A stretch of DNA of 64,000 nt from Arctopsyche grandis (lineage: Eukaryota; Arthropoda; Insecta; Trichoptera; Hydropsychidae). Under the pieces are notes generated by a model. It was not told the origin of the DNA. It was given only the letters and a program-made list of their open reading frames with translations, and made no database searches. Position 1 is the stretch's first letter; each line of letters begins with the position of its first letter. Positions 32,570 through 46,951 of this stretch are shown here, piece after piece. The position numbers and the translations under genes were made by a program. The stretch covers positions 24,028,986 to 24,092,985 of the forward strand of contig NC_135355.1 of assembly GCF_051622035.1 (NCBI RefSeq), read 5' to 3'.

Positions 32570-35063
32570 TTAAAATGAAACAATACACTTTATCATAATT
32601 ATTAGCATTATATATATGATATTTGTCTGAGATGACATTAAGTTAGCCGAGGATGAAATGCTAGGCGATATTAGAACTCTGTCTGAAGTGGAATCTATCT
32701 CTGAAAATGATTTGCACGAGTGCATTCCAGGACCGATACAAGTTGCATATCCGATAGCATGAGGAATCAAATCCAAATCATAGGAACCAGAGAATAGTTC
32801 TTTCCATGGACCATTGACAAAAACAGCGACACTTTCTCCCCCGTGAGTTTCTTGATCCAATGGAGTGGTAGACCTATATTGATAAGTAGGTTTTTCTGAA
32901 AAATCTTTAGCTTCATTTCCGTATCCTGGACCATTGGCATAGCTGATTGAGGTGTAATTACATGTTTTTCCTTTTACAATATCTAAAGGAGAATCATGAC
33001 GGTTTGGATAACCTGCTAAGGTCATTGTATCACCATGATCTGCTGTCACAATCAAAAGAGTATCGTCAGGATTTGTTAAGCGTTCAATTACTTCTACTGC
33101 ATCAAATAATTGAATTGTTTCATCCAAGGCCAATTTGGCTTGATTCATATGATGGGCGTGGTCTATTCTTCCACCTACAACATGAAATGTAAACTAAAAT
33201 ATATAATAATGTAATAATGTAAACTAAAATATGTAATAATGTAATGATGTAAAGTAAAATATATATTTAAAAAATCCCTAGTATCCATTGATAAATTCTT
33301 ATTTATTTATTAATAACTCTGTAGAAAAGATCTAAAATATGTACATATGTTTGTCGGGGATTAAACTATTCCTCATATATGTATGTATATGTATATATGT
33401 GCATATATGTTGGGCATATGTATCTGCTACTTAATAAATAAACATTCATCTTAGAATATTAATAGCCAATTTTAAAATGATTATGTTTTTCCTCAGTTTT
33501 GTATGTATAGTGTCATTAGATAACGATGAATTAGATAACATATTTAGAACATGAAATAGATAACCATACCTAAAATGAAAAGAAAATATCCATTTTCATT
33601 CTTTGACAAAATATCTAAAGCAACTTCTACCATTTCCGGTAAAGTTGGTTCTGTAGTATTATCTGCTAATAAATTATACTCCATATGATCAGGATTGAAC
33701 AAACCAAGAACATAGTCTGTATTACTATTTATTTGCAATAGATGTTCTCTATCTTCGACATACTGATAACTAGAATTTTGTTGCTTTTTATCCTGTATCC
33801 ACTCCTCAATTAAATCTTTACCGTCCTTTCTTCGGCCGTCTGCTAAATTTGAAAGAAAATTAGACTTTCCTCCACCAAGAATGACCTGATTCAAAAATTT
33901 ACACCAAAATTAAACAATTTAAATAATATAATTAATCTTAAAACACTACAAAACTACAATTACCTTGAATTTTTTACCAGGATTGTGATACACCAATTGG
34001 CAAGCAAAATCTAAGCATGAATTATTTTTTTGATGTGTGACGTCCACGTCAGCTTCCCAATTACTAAAAGGCGATTTTCCATACATGGCCGCTACTGAAG
34101 CGTGCGTCACTCTACTTGTACTCACCAAACCTTTACACCGAAAAATACATACAATGATAATCTTTACTACATTATAAAATGGTGAAAAAAAGTGAAAGTT
34201 TGGCTCTATAATGACACCGTTAACTTTTTTTCAATTCGCACTAAATTTTCAATGTAAACCAGTTCAATGTTACTTATCGATCGAAGCATTAGATATGCAC
34301 CATTGAATGAGATTTTTTTGTTTTAAAAATACACCGAAATACTTACCTATATCTTTACTAGACATCAAAGCCCATTGAGCCAATGATTGCACATCATTTT
34401 CTGACATATAATCAACCGCATTTACAGCATCCTTTTTTCCTTTTCTTCCAGTCGAAAAGGCTGTCGCTGCACACGCTTCATCAGCCACTTGAATATCCAA
34501 GCATTTGGTCTACAACACATTGAATTTATCGATATATTATAATATGCAAAACTATTCAAACTATCAATAAATTGTTGACTATATACCTATACATAAATAT
34601 CAGTTCAAAGTTCACGATACTATAATATTTGATACTATTATATATGATACTTTACATTTGCGAATCCAACTATAGGAAAATGTTCATAAGATATTTTTTT
34701 TCCATTTTTTTGCTCCTGTATAATTGCAGCTGCCCTCAGAGTTGTAATTGACATGCCTGACCCTACCACTAAAATAGCATTTTTCGCTTTTTCGTTAGTA
34801 CTTTTCAGATCCTCTTTTGATCGAAAATCAATACGCAAGTTATCTCTTAGTATATTTTGACCTTTATCCATCCAATACTCGGCAGAATTCTCTAAAACAA
34901 AATATTGATTGAAATCGTCATAAATAGTAAGTTATTAATCAATGAATTAATGATTGTTTCTGTGAAAATACTTACCATTGGTGACAGTTTCATGTATGAT
35001 CGATAAAATAATAAGCAAAAATAAAGATGACCGTAGAAGTATAACTACTTTAATCGATTTCAT
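32570..35063 (-). CDS. Alkaline phosphatase-like pseudoenzyme (ALP-B), GPI-type tail
   Basis: Six exons (transcript order): 35063-34976, 34891-34656, 34509-34347, 34130-33964, 33885-33570, 33174-32570; 1575 nt, 524 aa, no frameshift or stop. Clearly an ALP ([31 protein letters not shown]), but key active-site residues are replaced. GDGMS is GSGMS (metal Asp to Ser, about 74). VADSAC is VADEAC (nucleophile Ser to Glu, about 119, codon GAA). RDW is SNW (phosphate Arg to Ser, about 185). VEGGRID is ILGGRID (Mg Glu to Leu, about 323). Phosphatase activity is therefore not expected. It alone in the cluster ends in a hydrophobic stretch (NIIYIMLIIMIKCIVSF) after a Ser/Asn-rich linker, a GPI-attachment signal. 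N-terminal signal sequence residues 1-26 or so. The final intron of ALP-A and ALP-C is absent. An intact frame despite four coordinated losses suggests retention for binding or scaffolding; that is inference. Confidence 0.94.
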
Positions 35064-35840
35064 AGTTTACAATGAACGTTCTCGTACAAGCAGCAAATCT
35101 AGAATGATGGAAATTAGCCTACAATAAGCACAAATTTATTTAGTATACTGCGAAAAGTACTGCAATAAACAAACCTAGTGATGACTATGTTATGGAAAAT
35201 TATATAATATTATACAGAATTACACAAAATGAATGTGACTTTGTAGCTAATTTTCATATTAAAATTAATGTTAATTTTCATAGATAATTTGTTTTCAATT
35301 GTCCATGATTTATTTTTCATTCGTCGTTAATTTTAATGAAAATTTCAAATTTCAATGAAAATTAATTATGAAACCTTGGGTTCATGAAAGGTTGAACAAT
35401 AAATGCCAATCCTTTCATATACTCTTATCTGTATTGTGGTAATAATTTTAATCTCACATTTAGTTAATATTTTACTATTATATTGTTTGGAACACATTAA
35501 CAATTGTAAGTCTTTGTCAATAAATTATAATCGCCTGATCTCCATCATGTTTGATCACCGATAAATCATGCTAGTATCACGGCTCACGCTTTTGCTACGT
35601 TTAAAACGTACACTTACTATCTCTATCTCTTTGGTCTATAAAACTAAACTTCATCATATATAATTTACTAATACCACATAAGATATTAAAAATAAAATAT
35701 GTAATAAACTATAAAATGTTTTTAATACAAATATAACTTCTTATTATAAGTATAAAATGACATGATATAATGTATGATTAAAAATATACATTCATATTAA
35801 AGTAATACATGTACATATGTATGTGTGTATATTGAAAAAA

Positions 35841-37924
35841 TCATGACGTTTCAGTACAAGCTGAGTAGTCATCATCAATGCATGCTGCATAAGCCATTAT
35901 GTATGGAATTGTGTTTTGTTCATATACTCCGGTGAAAAGTTGTTGCCACGGTCCCAAAGCAAAGACTCCTACATCATCACCGCCATGGGTTTCCGAATCC
36001 AATGGTACCATTGCTGGGTTTAAGAACTTCAGTGAACCTTCAATGATAGAATCAATTTAGCATTTTGTCAATTCGTTTGATTAAAATAACGAAAATATTG
36101 ATCATACTCATATCTTCTTGGGTAACGTCCACCCTGGATCCATCGACTTCCTTTCTATATCCTGGACCATTGGCATAACTCAATGTTAAGTAAGGAATTC
36201 CGTCATCACCACGAGACCGATCACTCGCTCCTAGTATGGGATTTCCTCTCGTAGGATATCCATTCAGAGTCATGGCATGCGCATGATCTGATGTTACAAC
36301 AATGAGAGTATCATCACGGCTAGTCAGCTCAACAGCTCTAGCAACCGCTTTAGAAAACTCGGCAGTCTCGTCCAATGCTAACCTAGCTCTTGTGTCGTGG
36401 TGAGCATGGTCTATACGTCCACCTTAAATTAAAATTTTAACAAAACCTTCAAACCAAACTAAACTTGTAAATATATGATATCAAACATCATGTAAATCGG
36501 GAAATAGTACAAAATACCTTCGACGAATACGAAATAGCCTTTATCGTTTTTAGACAAAATTTTGATGGCCGCTTCCATCATTTCAGTAAGGCTCGGTTCA
36601 AGAACGGGGTCGCCTTCTAAATTGTAACGGCAATGGCTGCCTTCGAATAGACCCAATAGATAATCAGTTTCATCGCTGACATTCAGCAGTTGTTCTTTAT
36701 TCCAAACATATTCATACGATTGATTGTTCTCCTCCCTTATTTCTTCCCATTCTTTAATCAAATTTCGTCCATCCCATCGTAAGCCACGGGTATTTTCCTC
36801 ATCCAGCGTAGTGTTGGGTAAAAACTCTCTCCGGCCACCACCCAAAATAACCTATTTTACAAAGAAACTTCATACATTTAAAATATACAACATTTTAAAT
36901 TAAGTAAGCATAAAATAACTTACATTAAACTGTATTCCAGGATTTTCATGCACAAGCTGATGAGCAATGTCTCTACATTTGATAGCATCCAATCCTGCAG
37001 ATGTTATGTAGCCATCACTTTCCCATTCTCTTGAGGCAACGTTAGCGTACGCTCCAGCTGGAGAAGCGTGGGTAACCCTTGTCGTTGTGACGATACCTAT
37101 TATCAACTAAACTCCTTATTCTGTCTTCCAAATTTTCATACACACTCAAGGAAAGTTTACAAACCTGCACTCCTTCCTTTATCTAAAAACCATTGTGCTA
37201 TCGAAGTAGTGTGAAGAGATGTATTTTGCATCTTTTCACAACTGTTAAGTGGAACGGCTGCTGTAACTCCTATTGTCTCATAATTTGCCTTCACTCCTGT
37301 TAAGTATGCTGTTGCTGTACAGGCTGAATCTGCTACTTGACTGTCGACACAATAAGTCTAAAATTTCAATAATAGATAACATTCAAGTTGTTACAAACTG
37401 TGTACTAATATAAGAGCACTTGGAAGATGTCATATAAATAAATATACTTTGGAGAGCCCTGTGGCAGGAAATTTCTCAAAAGATAGTTGATACTCTTCTC
37501 CTGGATTGCCTTCCCGTTGGCCAATGTAAGCTCTAGCTGCAGCTAAAGTTGGCAACGACATACCATCTCCAAGGAAAAAAATTACATTTTTAGCTTGATT
37601 TACATTGAGAAATTCCTCCTTATGACGCTTTAGTGTATCTATTCCCACTTTACGCCAGTATTCAGCCGTTTGTTCAGCAGCAATATTAGCCTTAAACTTG
37701 TCTGAAACTGTACTACGTAATTGTGGATGCATACGACGCTCTTCATCTGAAATCATCATAAAATTTGATGCAAATGTAAAAGTAATGTGAAAAAATAACC
37801 AAAATTACATATTAAAGTCCAAACACCAAACATGCTATGTAAATACATTACCATTAACAAATGGAACTGCCACAACGTGTGCTATAACTGTGCTGAAAAA
37901 GCACAATAGCAAAATTCTCGACAT
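35841..37924 (-). CDS. Alkaline phosphatase (ALP-C), secreted type
   Basis: Seven exons (transcript order): 37924-37852, 37746-37448, 37357-37165, 37096-36924, 36851-36518, 36422-36108, 36037-35841. 1584 nt, 527 aa, the same total length as ALP-A, with every intron at the same place and phase. Signal peptide residues 1-19 ([16 protein letters not shown]). Catalytic set complete: [18 protein letters not shown] (nucleophile Ser), [13 protein letters not shown] (Arg), [24 protein letters not shown]. The C-terminus YSACTETS lacks a hydrophobic tail, so it is inferred to be soluble. Closest relative in the window is ALP-A (shared NTTLDEE, LWEGSHC-like and [13 protein letters not shown] blocks), consistent with tandem duplication, ALP-B lying between them. 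Confidence 0.96.
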
Positions 37925-37939
37925 TTTGAGGGAAATTAC

Positions 37940-37971
37940 TGGTTTCACATCGATTTTCGACAGTATTTATA
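37940..37971 (-). promoter_or_regulatory. ALP-C core promoter: TATA box and initiator
   Basis: On minus, TATAAA starts at 37971 and a CCAGT initiator has its A at 37940, again 31 bases apart, leaving a 16-base leader before the ATG. Confidence 0.55.
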
Positions 37972-38274
37972 TGATAAACTGTGAAAAGATAAGAATTTAT
38001 CTTGGAATAATTGTATAAAACAGATTAAAATTTCCAATAGACAGTGATCACAATCAGATTATTAACAATAATAACTTTTAATGACGTGATATAAAAATAG
38101 CAAAATATAATATCTAGTTACTTTGTTAAACAAAAAAACAGTTAAAAACTAACATAATATAATTATCGTTAAGTCTGTTAACTAACAAATTTTTCATTCA
38201 CATATTAAAAGTATCTATTTATAATATAAATAATAACATTATATAATGAATTAATTATTTATTTACCACAAATT

Positions 38275-38350
38275 ACACTGAGCAACAAAAAAATTACAGA
38301 GTTGAAACTGTTCAATCTTTACTAAGTTTGACCCATTGAATTCGAATATG
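38275..38350 (-). repeat. GGGTCAAACTTAGTAAAGATTG repeat family, copy 3
   Basis: Inverse match to 18180-18240 and 22592-22650: CAATCTTTACTAAGTTTGAC, then CCA and GAATTCGAATATG. Confidence 0.55.
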
Positions 38351-38724
38351 GTATTTATTTTTGTTGTTTTCTTCCAGTTTATATGAGCGTCTAAAAAAAT
38401 GCGTAATTTTTTGCTTTTGCAGTCTTTAACTAAAAAAATAGGATTGCTGTTCCAAAAGTGAGGTATTGAAATCAATAGTTGGATGTTTTTTCTATTGATT
38501 GTGATTTTTTTATAGTTTTAAAATACCTATAATTAATTATCAAGCGAATTAGAAAAGTCAAAAATTTTTTTTTTCTCGGGCTATTTTTTAGTTTTCTATC
38601 TCAATATTTTTGTTATTGATTTTTTGTTGCTCATTGTTGCTCATTTTGCACAAGGCGATCATGGATGCGTTACTAAAATCTCGATCAGCGAATACCTGGC
38701 ACTAGAAAATTTCATCCATCTAGA

Positions 38725-39575
38725 GCAGTGCTACTCAAACTATGGTCCGCGGCCCATTACTGGTCCGCGGAGAAAGACGTAATTAAAAAAATAAAACAAT
38801 AGCTTATGTCAGAACTATTTCAAAATATAGACTGGATAGCCAAGCTAGCTTATTTGATAGATATTTTGAATGACCTTAACTTATCCATGCAAGGAAGAAT
38901 GTCATCTTGTTTCACAATGGCAGACAATACAACGAAACGAAACGAAACTAAACGAAACGAAACGAAACGAAACGAAAACTAAAAACATGGAAGATTCGTG
39001 TCTCAAAAAATTGCTATGACATTTTTCACATTTGGCTGATATTATTTACCAAGGAAGAGAGGAGCTTCATATGACGTATTTGCGCGATATAATCAGTTGT
39101 CATTTGACAAATTTATCAGAGCGATTCGATTTCTATTTTCCACCAGATGACGATTCACGAAAAGAAAAAGGATGAATACGAAATCCATTTTTGCCATGGA
39201 ATGATAATATATCACCTAATTTGGAATATAAACTAATTGATCTGACTACAAATCAAGAATTAAAAAAAAATGTTTTGAAACCACAACTTCACTTGCAGGC
39301 TTTTGGATCAAATTAAAAGTAGAATTCCCATATATTTATGAACTTGCAGTGAAAACTCTTTTACCATTTGCATCAACTTACCTTTGCGAGACTGTTTTCT
39401 CAACCATGAGCATAATTAAAACAAAACATCGTAATAGTGTGGATATTTATGATCCATTGCATGTGGCATTGTCTTCGATTAAATCACGACTGCATAAGTT
39501 ATCTAATAACAAACAAGCTCATATGTATGTCTCGTTAGTTTTTTTCGTATTTTCATTTTTTATCTTTGTCTAAGT
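38725..39575 (+). pseudogene. ZBED5/SCAND3-like hAT transposase relic
   Basis: Broken coding sequence. Near 38840-38930 it reads AYLIDILNDLNLSMQGR..FTMAD. The longest clean frame, 39349-39573, reads KTLLPFASTYLCETVFSTMS then IIKTKHRNSVD..VALSSIKSRLHKL. This matches the typical C-terminus of ZBED5/SCAND3-like domesticated or relic hAT transposases (LPF-x-TSYLCE-x-FS..IKTK-x-R..VALS). The start has the hAT-like terminus CAGTGCTACTCAAAC plus GGTCCGCGG. Frameshifts, stops and an inserted ACGAA microsatellite make it non-functional. Confidence 0.75.
38931..38979 (+). repeat. (AACGA)n pentanucleotide microsatellite
   Basis: About 9 units with one AACTA variant, inside the hAT relic. Confidence 0.9.
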
Positions 39576-42500
39576 ATTACTGAAAAATATATACTTGTCC
39601 GCGAACTATCCACGTGAACTATCACACAAACGAGAGTTCGAGTGCCAAATATTTTGTATTCGCGATTTTCGTTGCAAGGATTGTCATTTACGACATATTA
39701 CGTTGACCGTATTCATTAAGAAATATGTACATGCAACATTATATAATGAATTAATTAAATAATTAATTATTCACTAACCAAAAAATAATTACTCCACTGC
39801 TATAAATAAAGTGATTCATAAAATTATGTTTTACTAGAAAATATTATTCAGCAATCGGCCACAAGATATTAAACAAATGTGTATGTAATAATTTAACAAT
39901 AATACTACTGATATGGCAATTACCCTCCTTAAGAAGACATTCTTATTTTGTCTTGTTTTTCAATCAAAAAATTGAATTTTTATCTAATTTTGAGTAAAAT
40001 TTTAAGTCATAAATAGCTCACTCGCTATGCAACAGCAAAAAACAGATTTAGCTGTAGATACAGACTAGTTACCAAAATAATTCAATCATATGATTTTTCG
40101 ACATTAAAAGATTTCATCATTCGATAGAATCATTTTTCACCTAGCGATTGCCAAAATAAATGCAAACAAAACAAATTTACTATGAATACTAGCGATTGTA
40201 GTTAAAAATGTTCACTTTGATTTTCATAATCTAGGTAAGCATTTTTTCCCATCGTCAACAAATGTGTACGTAATTTGTCACATAAACATAATAAATAGTC
40301 TGTCTATATGTACTATAATTTTTAGCACTAGTAGATTCTATGCATGTACATACATACATATGTACAACCAAGCACCACGAAACATTAAAGAGATCGATCA
40401 TTACGAAATAAACAAGTAATTTGCGCAATAGATCATTTGTATCAAAGAATGACCCAAGATTAATTAATTCATTAAAACTTGGTACATAATATAATATTAC
40501 AAATTTCTACGATTTCTGCATTCGAATAGACCTTGTACGATTCCTTTGTTAATTACTAATAAATATTAATATTATATAATAATCTGCAATCAAAATCAAA
40601 CACGTCATATAATATCTCCATATATTTACAAATACAAACATACAAATAAATACATACATACATACATATATGAATAAATGTATGTTCGTAATGTAGATAT
40701 ATACATAAGTTAATGTTTGTATGTTTGCTTGCCCGTTATGCAAATTCACAGTTTTGGCTTCGCCAGCAATATACATATATATCTATTTTTCATAGTACAA
40801 AGTTTCCTAAGTTTAAAAATTTAGACCATGTATTATTTATCCATTCAAGCATACTGTGTACGCCTTTAATGAATTCATTTTTTCATACTTCAAGGATTAT
40901 AATGTTGAGGTGTTGCAAAAAGTGTTCAACAACAGCTTTGAAATCGGAAAGTGTTAAAGAAAATTTTAGCGACATTTTTATGGTAATTTTCTGAATTCTG
41001 CTTCCATTTCAATAGAAAAAGTGTTATGATATACCCGCACAAAAGCGAAACGAAGAAAGACTTCATTCATTCGATAGCCAAAGATATTTCAAACACATTC
41101 TACTCAAATCAAACCGTGGAAACCAAAAAAACTGGATGTTTTTCAGTCGCACATTTTTGCACAATGCCGTTCTAGTTTTGTGAGAAAATCGGCATAAAAT
41201 TTACGCAAACCCCATAAAAGGGCTTCATTATCATGACGGTCGTCTTGGGACCCGTAAAATGATGACCCTGTGACATTACAGATCAATCACAAACGAAATT
41301 ACACATAAAAAGTAAAAATGTACAAATTCAGAACGTGTTAAGAAAACGAACGGGACTTTGTACCCGCTCGCGTGCTTTTAACAAATAACATACATACATA
41401 CATACATATATTCTTACATAAATACATAAATCTTTACAATATTTTATCAATTTATTTATCTTCACATATGAGATATCATCGAAAATCAATCAGCATAATT
41501 ATTTATAAAAAAATACTTGAAATAATGAAAAAAGTAAAAAGTCATCTATTTTGAAAACTGTTCCATTATAAAAATCTCCTTTGAATTATTGTTTCAGTTA
41601 ATATTTTGATATTCCAATTTTTTTTATTCGAGAATATATTTATCTAAAAAATGTTAACATTAAAATAAGAAACATATTTAATTTTTTATTACACACACGT
41701 TTCTGCCATATTTGCCATGACAGGTACCAAAACGTGACACCTATTGTCAATTTGACTGTTCATTTATTACTAAACTTTACAATACAATTATTATACAACA
41801 CACTAGCGTCATCTATGGATAAACTGGTACAATCAACAAATTCAATATACGACGAGTTTTTCGAGATACACATTCTACATAAAGTTTAGGTAAACATACT
41901 TTAATATCGACAAATTCGATACGCGACGAATTTGCGAGAAACTGAATGGAGAATGATTCCTGTTATTATTGGATCAGTCAAATCAATTAAGCTAGATAAA
42001 TCGGCAAACTCTATGTAGCAGGAGTCGGTCGATCTGGGTTTTAAAAACTACCCAGATATCAAGACCCAGAGCAAATGATTACACGATTTCATTCGAGACT
42101 AAAACCCACGGCTATCTCAACTCGAATACTAACTAATACTAACAACAACAAAAAATGTAAAATAGATAATGGTCACTTGATCAGTAACTTTTTATATATG
42201 TATTAAAATAAAAACATCATGTACGGAAAGCAAATTTTAAATAGTAAAAAATCAAAATAAAAAACTTTTAATCATATCGCATTGATTTAAATTTAATTTT
42301 TAGTATTTCATTTACTGAAATATTTGTAATTATTTAATCAAATAATGAATTTAAATTTAGCAGATGCCAGAATTGATAAATTTGGCAAAAAAATTGTTAA
42401 TTTTGATAGAAAACCTGTACTAAGTTCACCTATAATACATCATAGCTATTAATTATCACGCGTATAATTAACATGTATTCACTGTATTGTTGTCATCTAG

Positions 42501-43108
42501 ATCTCATATAAAGCGATACATTACGGGCATTCGTTTAGAATATATGTATGTATATATGTATATTAGAAACACAGTGTTAAGTATTTAAGTGCATAAACGA
42601 ACTAGTCAATGTATACACTGTCAAAACTCGTCAGTAACCGTATACATAAAAGTGAATAGGACATGGCGATCCTAGAGAAAATTTGAAATGAAAAAAAAAT
42701 AATTATCTTTGAAATTAAATAAAACTATCGTGATTGGGTTAGTTGTCAGTAAAATTTGTTTGTTAATGATTTTTAACTAGCACACGTCGGCGAGAACCTA
42801 AAATTGCTTGCATATAATATTTGCATATAATATTTGCATATAGTATAGCGATGTATTATATACATATGTACATACATGGACGAAAACTTGTAATTAGTGT
42901 GTACAATAACGAGTCATTGTATACATCAAGATTTGACACGGCCGGATTGAAATGAAGTGAGACCCCCCTAAACTCAAAATAAGACATGTCCAAAATTAAA
43001 ATTACTAGTACCAAAATTAAAATAATACACCTCAGTTGGAGGACCCCCTCGATCTTATGACCCTAGGCTGAAGCCTATTTAGTACATAGATAGTCCAGCA
43101 CTGTGTAC

Positions 43109-43261
<153 letters not shown>

Positions 43262-43937
43262 CAAAATAATTTAAGTTTCTCTGGTCCAACGTGATCAAGT
43301 CGACCTTTGCGTGGGGAGTAGTCATTATTTATGCACGAAATTCAGCCGAATTCAGCTGATAGCTCATATATCAACTGACTTCTCCTCGCACATGCTCACG
43401 AGCTATGCACATCTTTTCATTATCACGCATGACATTTATGTAAACTGATACTGTATAAAAACTCACAGTATTAAAATCGTAACATAATATGTAAGATTAA
43501 ATATGTGGAACTAGGTTCTCTTTAATTTTGGAATTTAGTTTGATTATGTACACATGTCATAAAACGTTACACTTACCAAGGCTTGCATAAATGATTAAAC
43601 AACAATTATCGTACATAATTTATGCATGCTACTATATCGTGTACTTTGTGTGAGAGTTTTACTGCTGACTGTAAATTTTTAAATAGATGAAGGTAATTCA
43701 TTAATGACATGTGACTTTATAATCCGTTAGATAAAATCTAGTTCTTTAATATATGTACGTGCAATGTATTTAAACTTAATTAATACGTGTTTAAACTTAC
43801 ACACGTGTAAAACACAATATATGTACATTTACATATACATATGAAGTTCGTCAATGATATTATGTAGAAGTGTATCATTTATGATTAGTATCTCAAGATA
43901 AGAATACATACCGCTCACGAAACATACATTTTTCGGG

Positions 43938-43971
43938 CAACGCCTATCGACGAATAACGCCAATAGGCGTT
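43938..43971. repeat. Hairpin, 10-bp perfect stem
   Basis: CAACGCCTAT, 14-base loop, ATAGGCGTTG. GC-richer than its surroundings. No CTRR follows, so it is not a Helitron end. Confidence 0.6.
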
Positions 43972-46007
43972 GTAAATTTTACATGCACAAAGCTAAATCT
44001 GCTAAGCCTTTAAAGGTAGTATTGAAAAAAAAATGCATTGAACATGGGTCGTGTGATCTGTGTCATGCATTTGTCAACGTTTATAAAGACTCGCTTACAC
44101 CAAAATTTCTGAATTTATAACCATAGCAGAATTACCCGATGGAAATCCTAACTGCCGAGTATTTTAGATTGTGACCATTATTACATTTTAACAACAATGA
44201 CGAAGATAGAACTAGTTTTGGAAAAATACATTCAATAATAGACTTATTTTGTTTATTATATATTGTTGCAAGATATATTAGAGAGTCTAAACAAACCTTT
44301 ACAAAACTCGAAATCCTCGGCAGTAGTTATCTAGGGTGGTGATCTAGGGTTTGTTTGGATTAGCTACAGCTTTTATATCTGCTTTCTATTGGATTTCTAA
44401 ATAATTCTATTTAGAAATATTGATGAAATTTTCAGTGTGGCGGTCTTTCAAAAGAATAGACCTCAGCACTCAAAGGGTTAATTTACATAATTATATAATA
44501 TCAAATTGGCTAGAATATAAAAGTTATCCTTTATATGTAGAATTGTGGAAAACTTTATTCGAGTTTTTCATATTATTTTTCAGATTACACATTCCTTAAA
44601 ATTCAAAAAAGATTTGCATGATAGGATAACCTGTCCAGAATTTTACGTGTTCATTAATCACCAATATGTACATATATAGATACAAAGTTTTCGCTATCCA
44701 ATAAATATTCATCTCATCTTCCGAATCATTGTTTTCTTTAAATATGTCCTACGAGAAATTAATCAAGATGTATCCTTTCAAAATTTCAAAATCTCTACAC
44801 ATTTTAAATTTTACACAAAACCTCTTCAGCCCTGACTTTTTTATTTTTTGAAGAAAAAAAAATTGTGAAATTTATTTGTAGAAAATACAACATGTCAGGT
44901 AATGACTTTTTCATACAAAACTGGATCGGCGTCACAAAGCGGTGACATCGAAAATATAAAACAAAAGTTCCCGGTGAAAATAAATCGAAAACAGTTTCAA
45001 CATCAAGCGATAAAGTTAATGTACTGGGTTCACTGAGGAGGTTAAGTAAAATTTTTCTATAACTGACAAATTGTGAAACGTTAGTAATTATAAAAATAAA
45101 ATAAAAAACATTAATTCAGTCACGTGATTCACATACATATAATTTTATCTCATTAACAGACAAAAACATTAAACTATGGCGCCAAACGTTTTCGTATTTT
45201 TTTCTACTATAAATTGATACACTCTGGCTCTGATACCCTCGATGCGCTAGCCATGAAATATATATTTTTTTAAATGTACATACATATATATTTACTAGTA
45301 TCATTATGAAATGTAAAATGTTTATGTACACACATACATAAACATAAACATGTAATTGTATAATCTAAATTTGCGACTACGGTTAAATGACTATCTTCAA
45401 TTTTTTATGTGCGAAAATTTCAAAACTTACAGCCTCATTTCGTGCGTACGACGAGGGCGTGTAAGGTTGAAAGGTCAAGTGCGTAGACGATATTATAATT
45501 TAAAAAATAATAATAATTTTTATTCAAAACCTTATCACGATTTGGAAAATAAAAACAAAAAATAAATAAATAGCACTAATTCTAAAAAAATAAGATAATC
45601 AAATGCAATTAATAGAATATGTACTTCCTTAAAAAAACCGTATTTTTCTTCCGGAACAAATCATATGAATTCAAGTTTTACAAAGCTTGATCGCCTTGTG
45701 GCGACCATTTTTTACCGTTCAATTCAATAAGGTAATTGTATTATATAAAAATACACTATACAAATAGAAAATATATTGAGATGTTGATAAAATGATTGTA
45801 ATCAAAAATAGTACGACGACCAATCTGGAATTATCCAGAATTATTCAATAACACTGGTTTCGTTTATCGTATAATAATCGTAAGTGAAACATAAAAGAGG
45901 TTTATAAAAAGAGGCAAAATCACTCACGTATTTATAAATTGGAGAAAAAAACCACATGGCAATGAAGAATGACAAATTAAAATATCTATAATATTACAGT
46001 CCCTCGT

Positions 46008-46255
46008 AGATATTTTGTATTCTCTATATACTAACTTAGAGCTGATAAGGTTTTGGTCAGAATTCGTAAACCGGAAGTAGTATTTTTTTTTAAAACAATA
46101 TTTCATTATTATTTCATAATTTAATTTTGACCTTTTAAATTATTGTAATCTTCTTGATATTTATTGTGTACAATAAAGATAGTGATTTTAAGTCGAAATA
46201 AAAAAAAATCACTAAATTTAATGAACCGGAAGTGGGATTTTTTCCTTTTATTTTA
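46008..46255 (-). repeat. ACTTCCGG-family dispersed repeat, copy 3
   Basis: Minus-strand reading contains ACTTCCGGTTTACGAATTC then TGACCAAAACCTTATCAGC, and ACTTCCGGTTCATTAAATTT. Shorter than the other copies. Confidence 0.7.
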
Positions 46256-46356
46256 TTTAAAATAACCCAATTGCTTAGCCACGTAAAGGTAAATAATAAT
46301 AAATAGTTAAAGTTTCATAACTATGACTTAATAGCGATTTAAATGTATTTCCAGTC

Positions 46357-46951
46357 AGGGGTGGCTCATTTTAAAAAGCAGCCGGGGGGGGGGGGGCACT
46401 GCCCCACAAATATTTTTTCTAACAAAAAAAATGTATTGTTGTTAGTGACTCGTCTGTTTTTGTCGCCTTTTTATCCCAGTTCGTAATTCAGCTGGGGGCA
46501 GTCGCTTATCTGCCGTGGTTCCGTGGTCGCTAGCTTCAGTTTACCTGCTACTCTGATACTTTTCATGTTTCCTTATAGAGAAGATGGCTTTTAGTTAACT
46601 GCATAGAGGTCTCTTTGGGGCATAATACGCCAGCTCCGGTCGTCTAAATAAGTATGTATGTATATGCGATTCGAAAAATAGTCGAAACCGTCAACATTTT
46701 TCAACATTTTGCTTAAATTTGTCAATCAAATATGTCAATTCTTTCATTTTTATCATTAAATATTTTTTTATTAATCACGTTTTTACAATTTCAGAACACA
46801 TAATGAAATAATTCGATGCTTTGTTAAATAAGTCATTGCATAAAATGTTACTATGAATATATAAAAGGTTATTTTTTTGGAAAAAATGTACGGGGGAGCG
46901 GCTTTAGCCTCCTCGTACCCCTACCCGTCTTTTAGTCACGAGCCGTCACTG
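46357..46951. mobile_element. hAT-type MITE with CAGgGgyGGCTCrT ends
   Basis: Left end CAGGGGTGGCTCAT; right end, inverted, CAGTGACGGCTCGTGAC. Flanking octamers TTTCCAGT and CTCCCAGT agree at 6 of 8 positions, a decayed 8-bp duplication. Contains a run of 13 G near 46384-46396. No transposase. Confidence 0.6.

Noticed and set aside
32570-35063. ALP-B as an ordinary decayed pseudogene
   Set aside because: Six exons join without stop or frameshift, splice sites are consensus, and signal and anchor sequences are intact.
41810-41830. ACTAGCGTCATCTATGG motif seen in some insect MITEs
   Set aside because: Too short and isolated to support an element.
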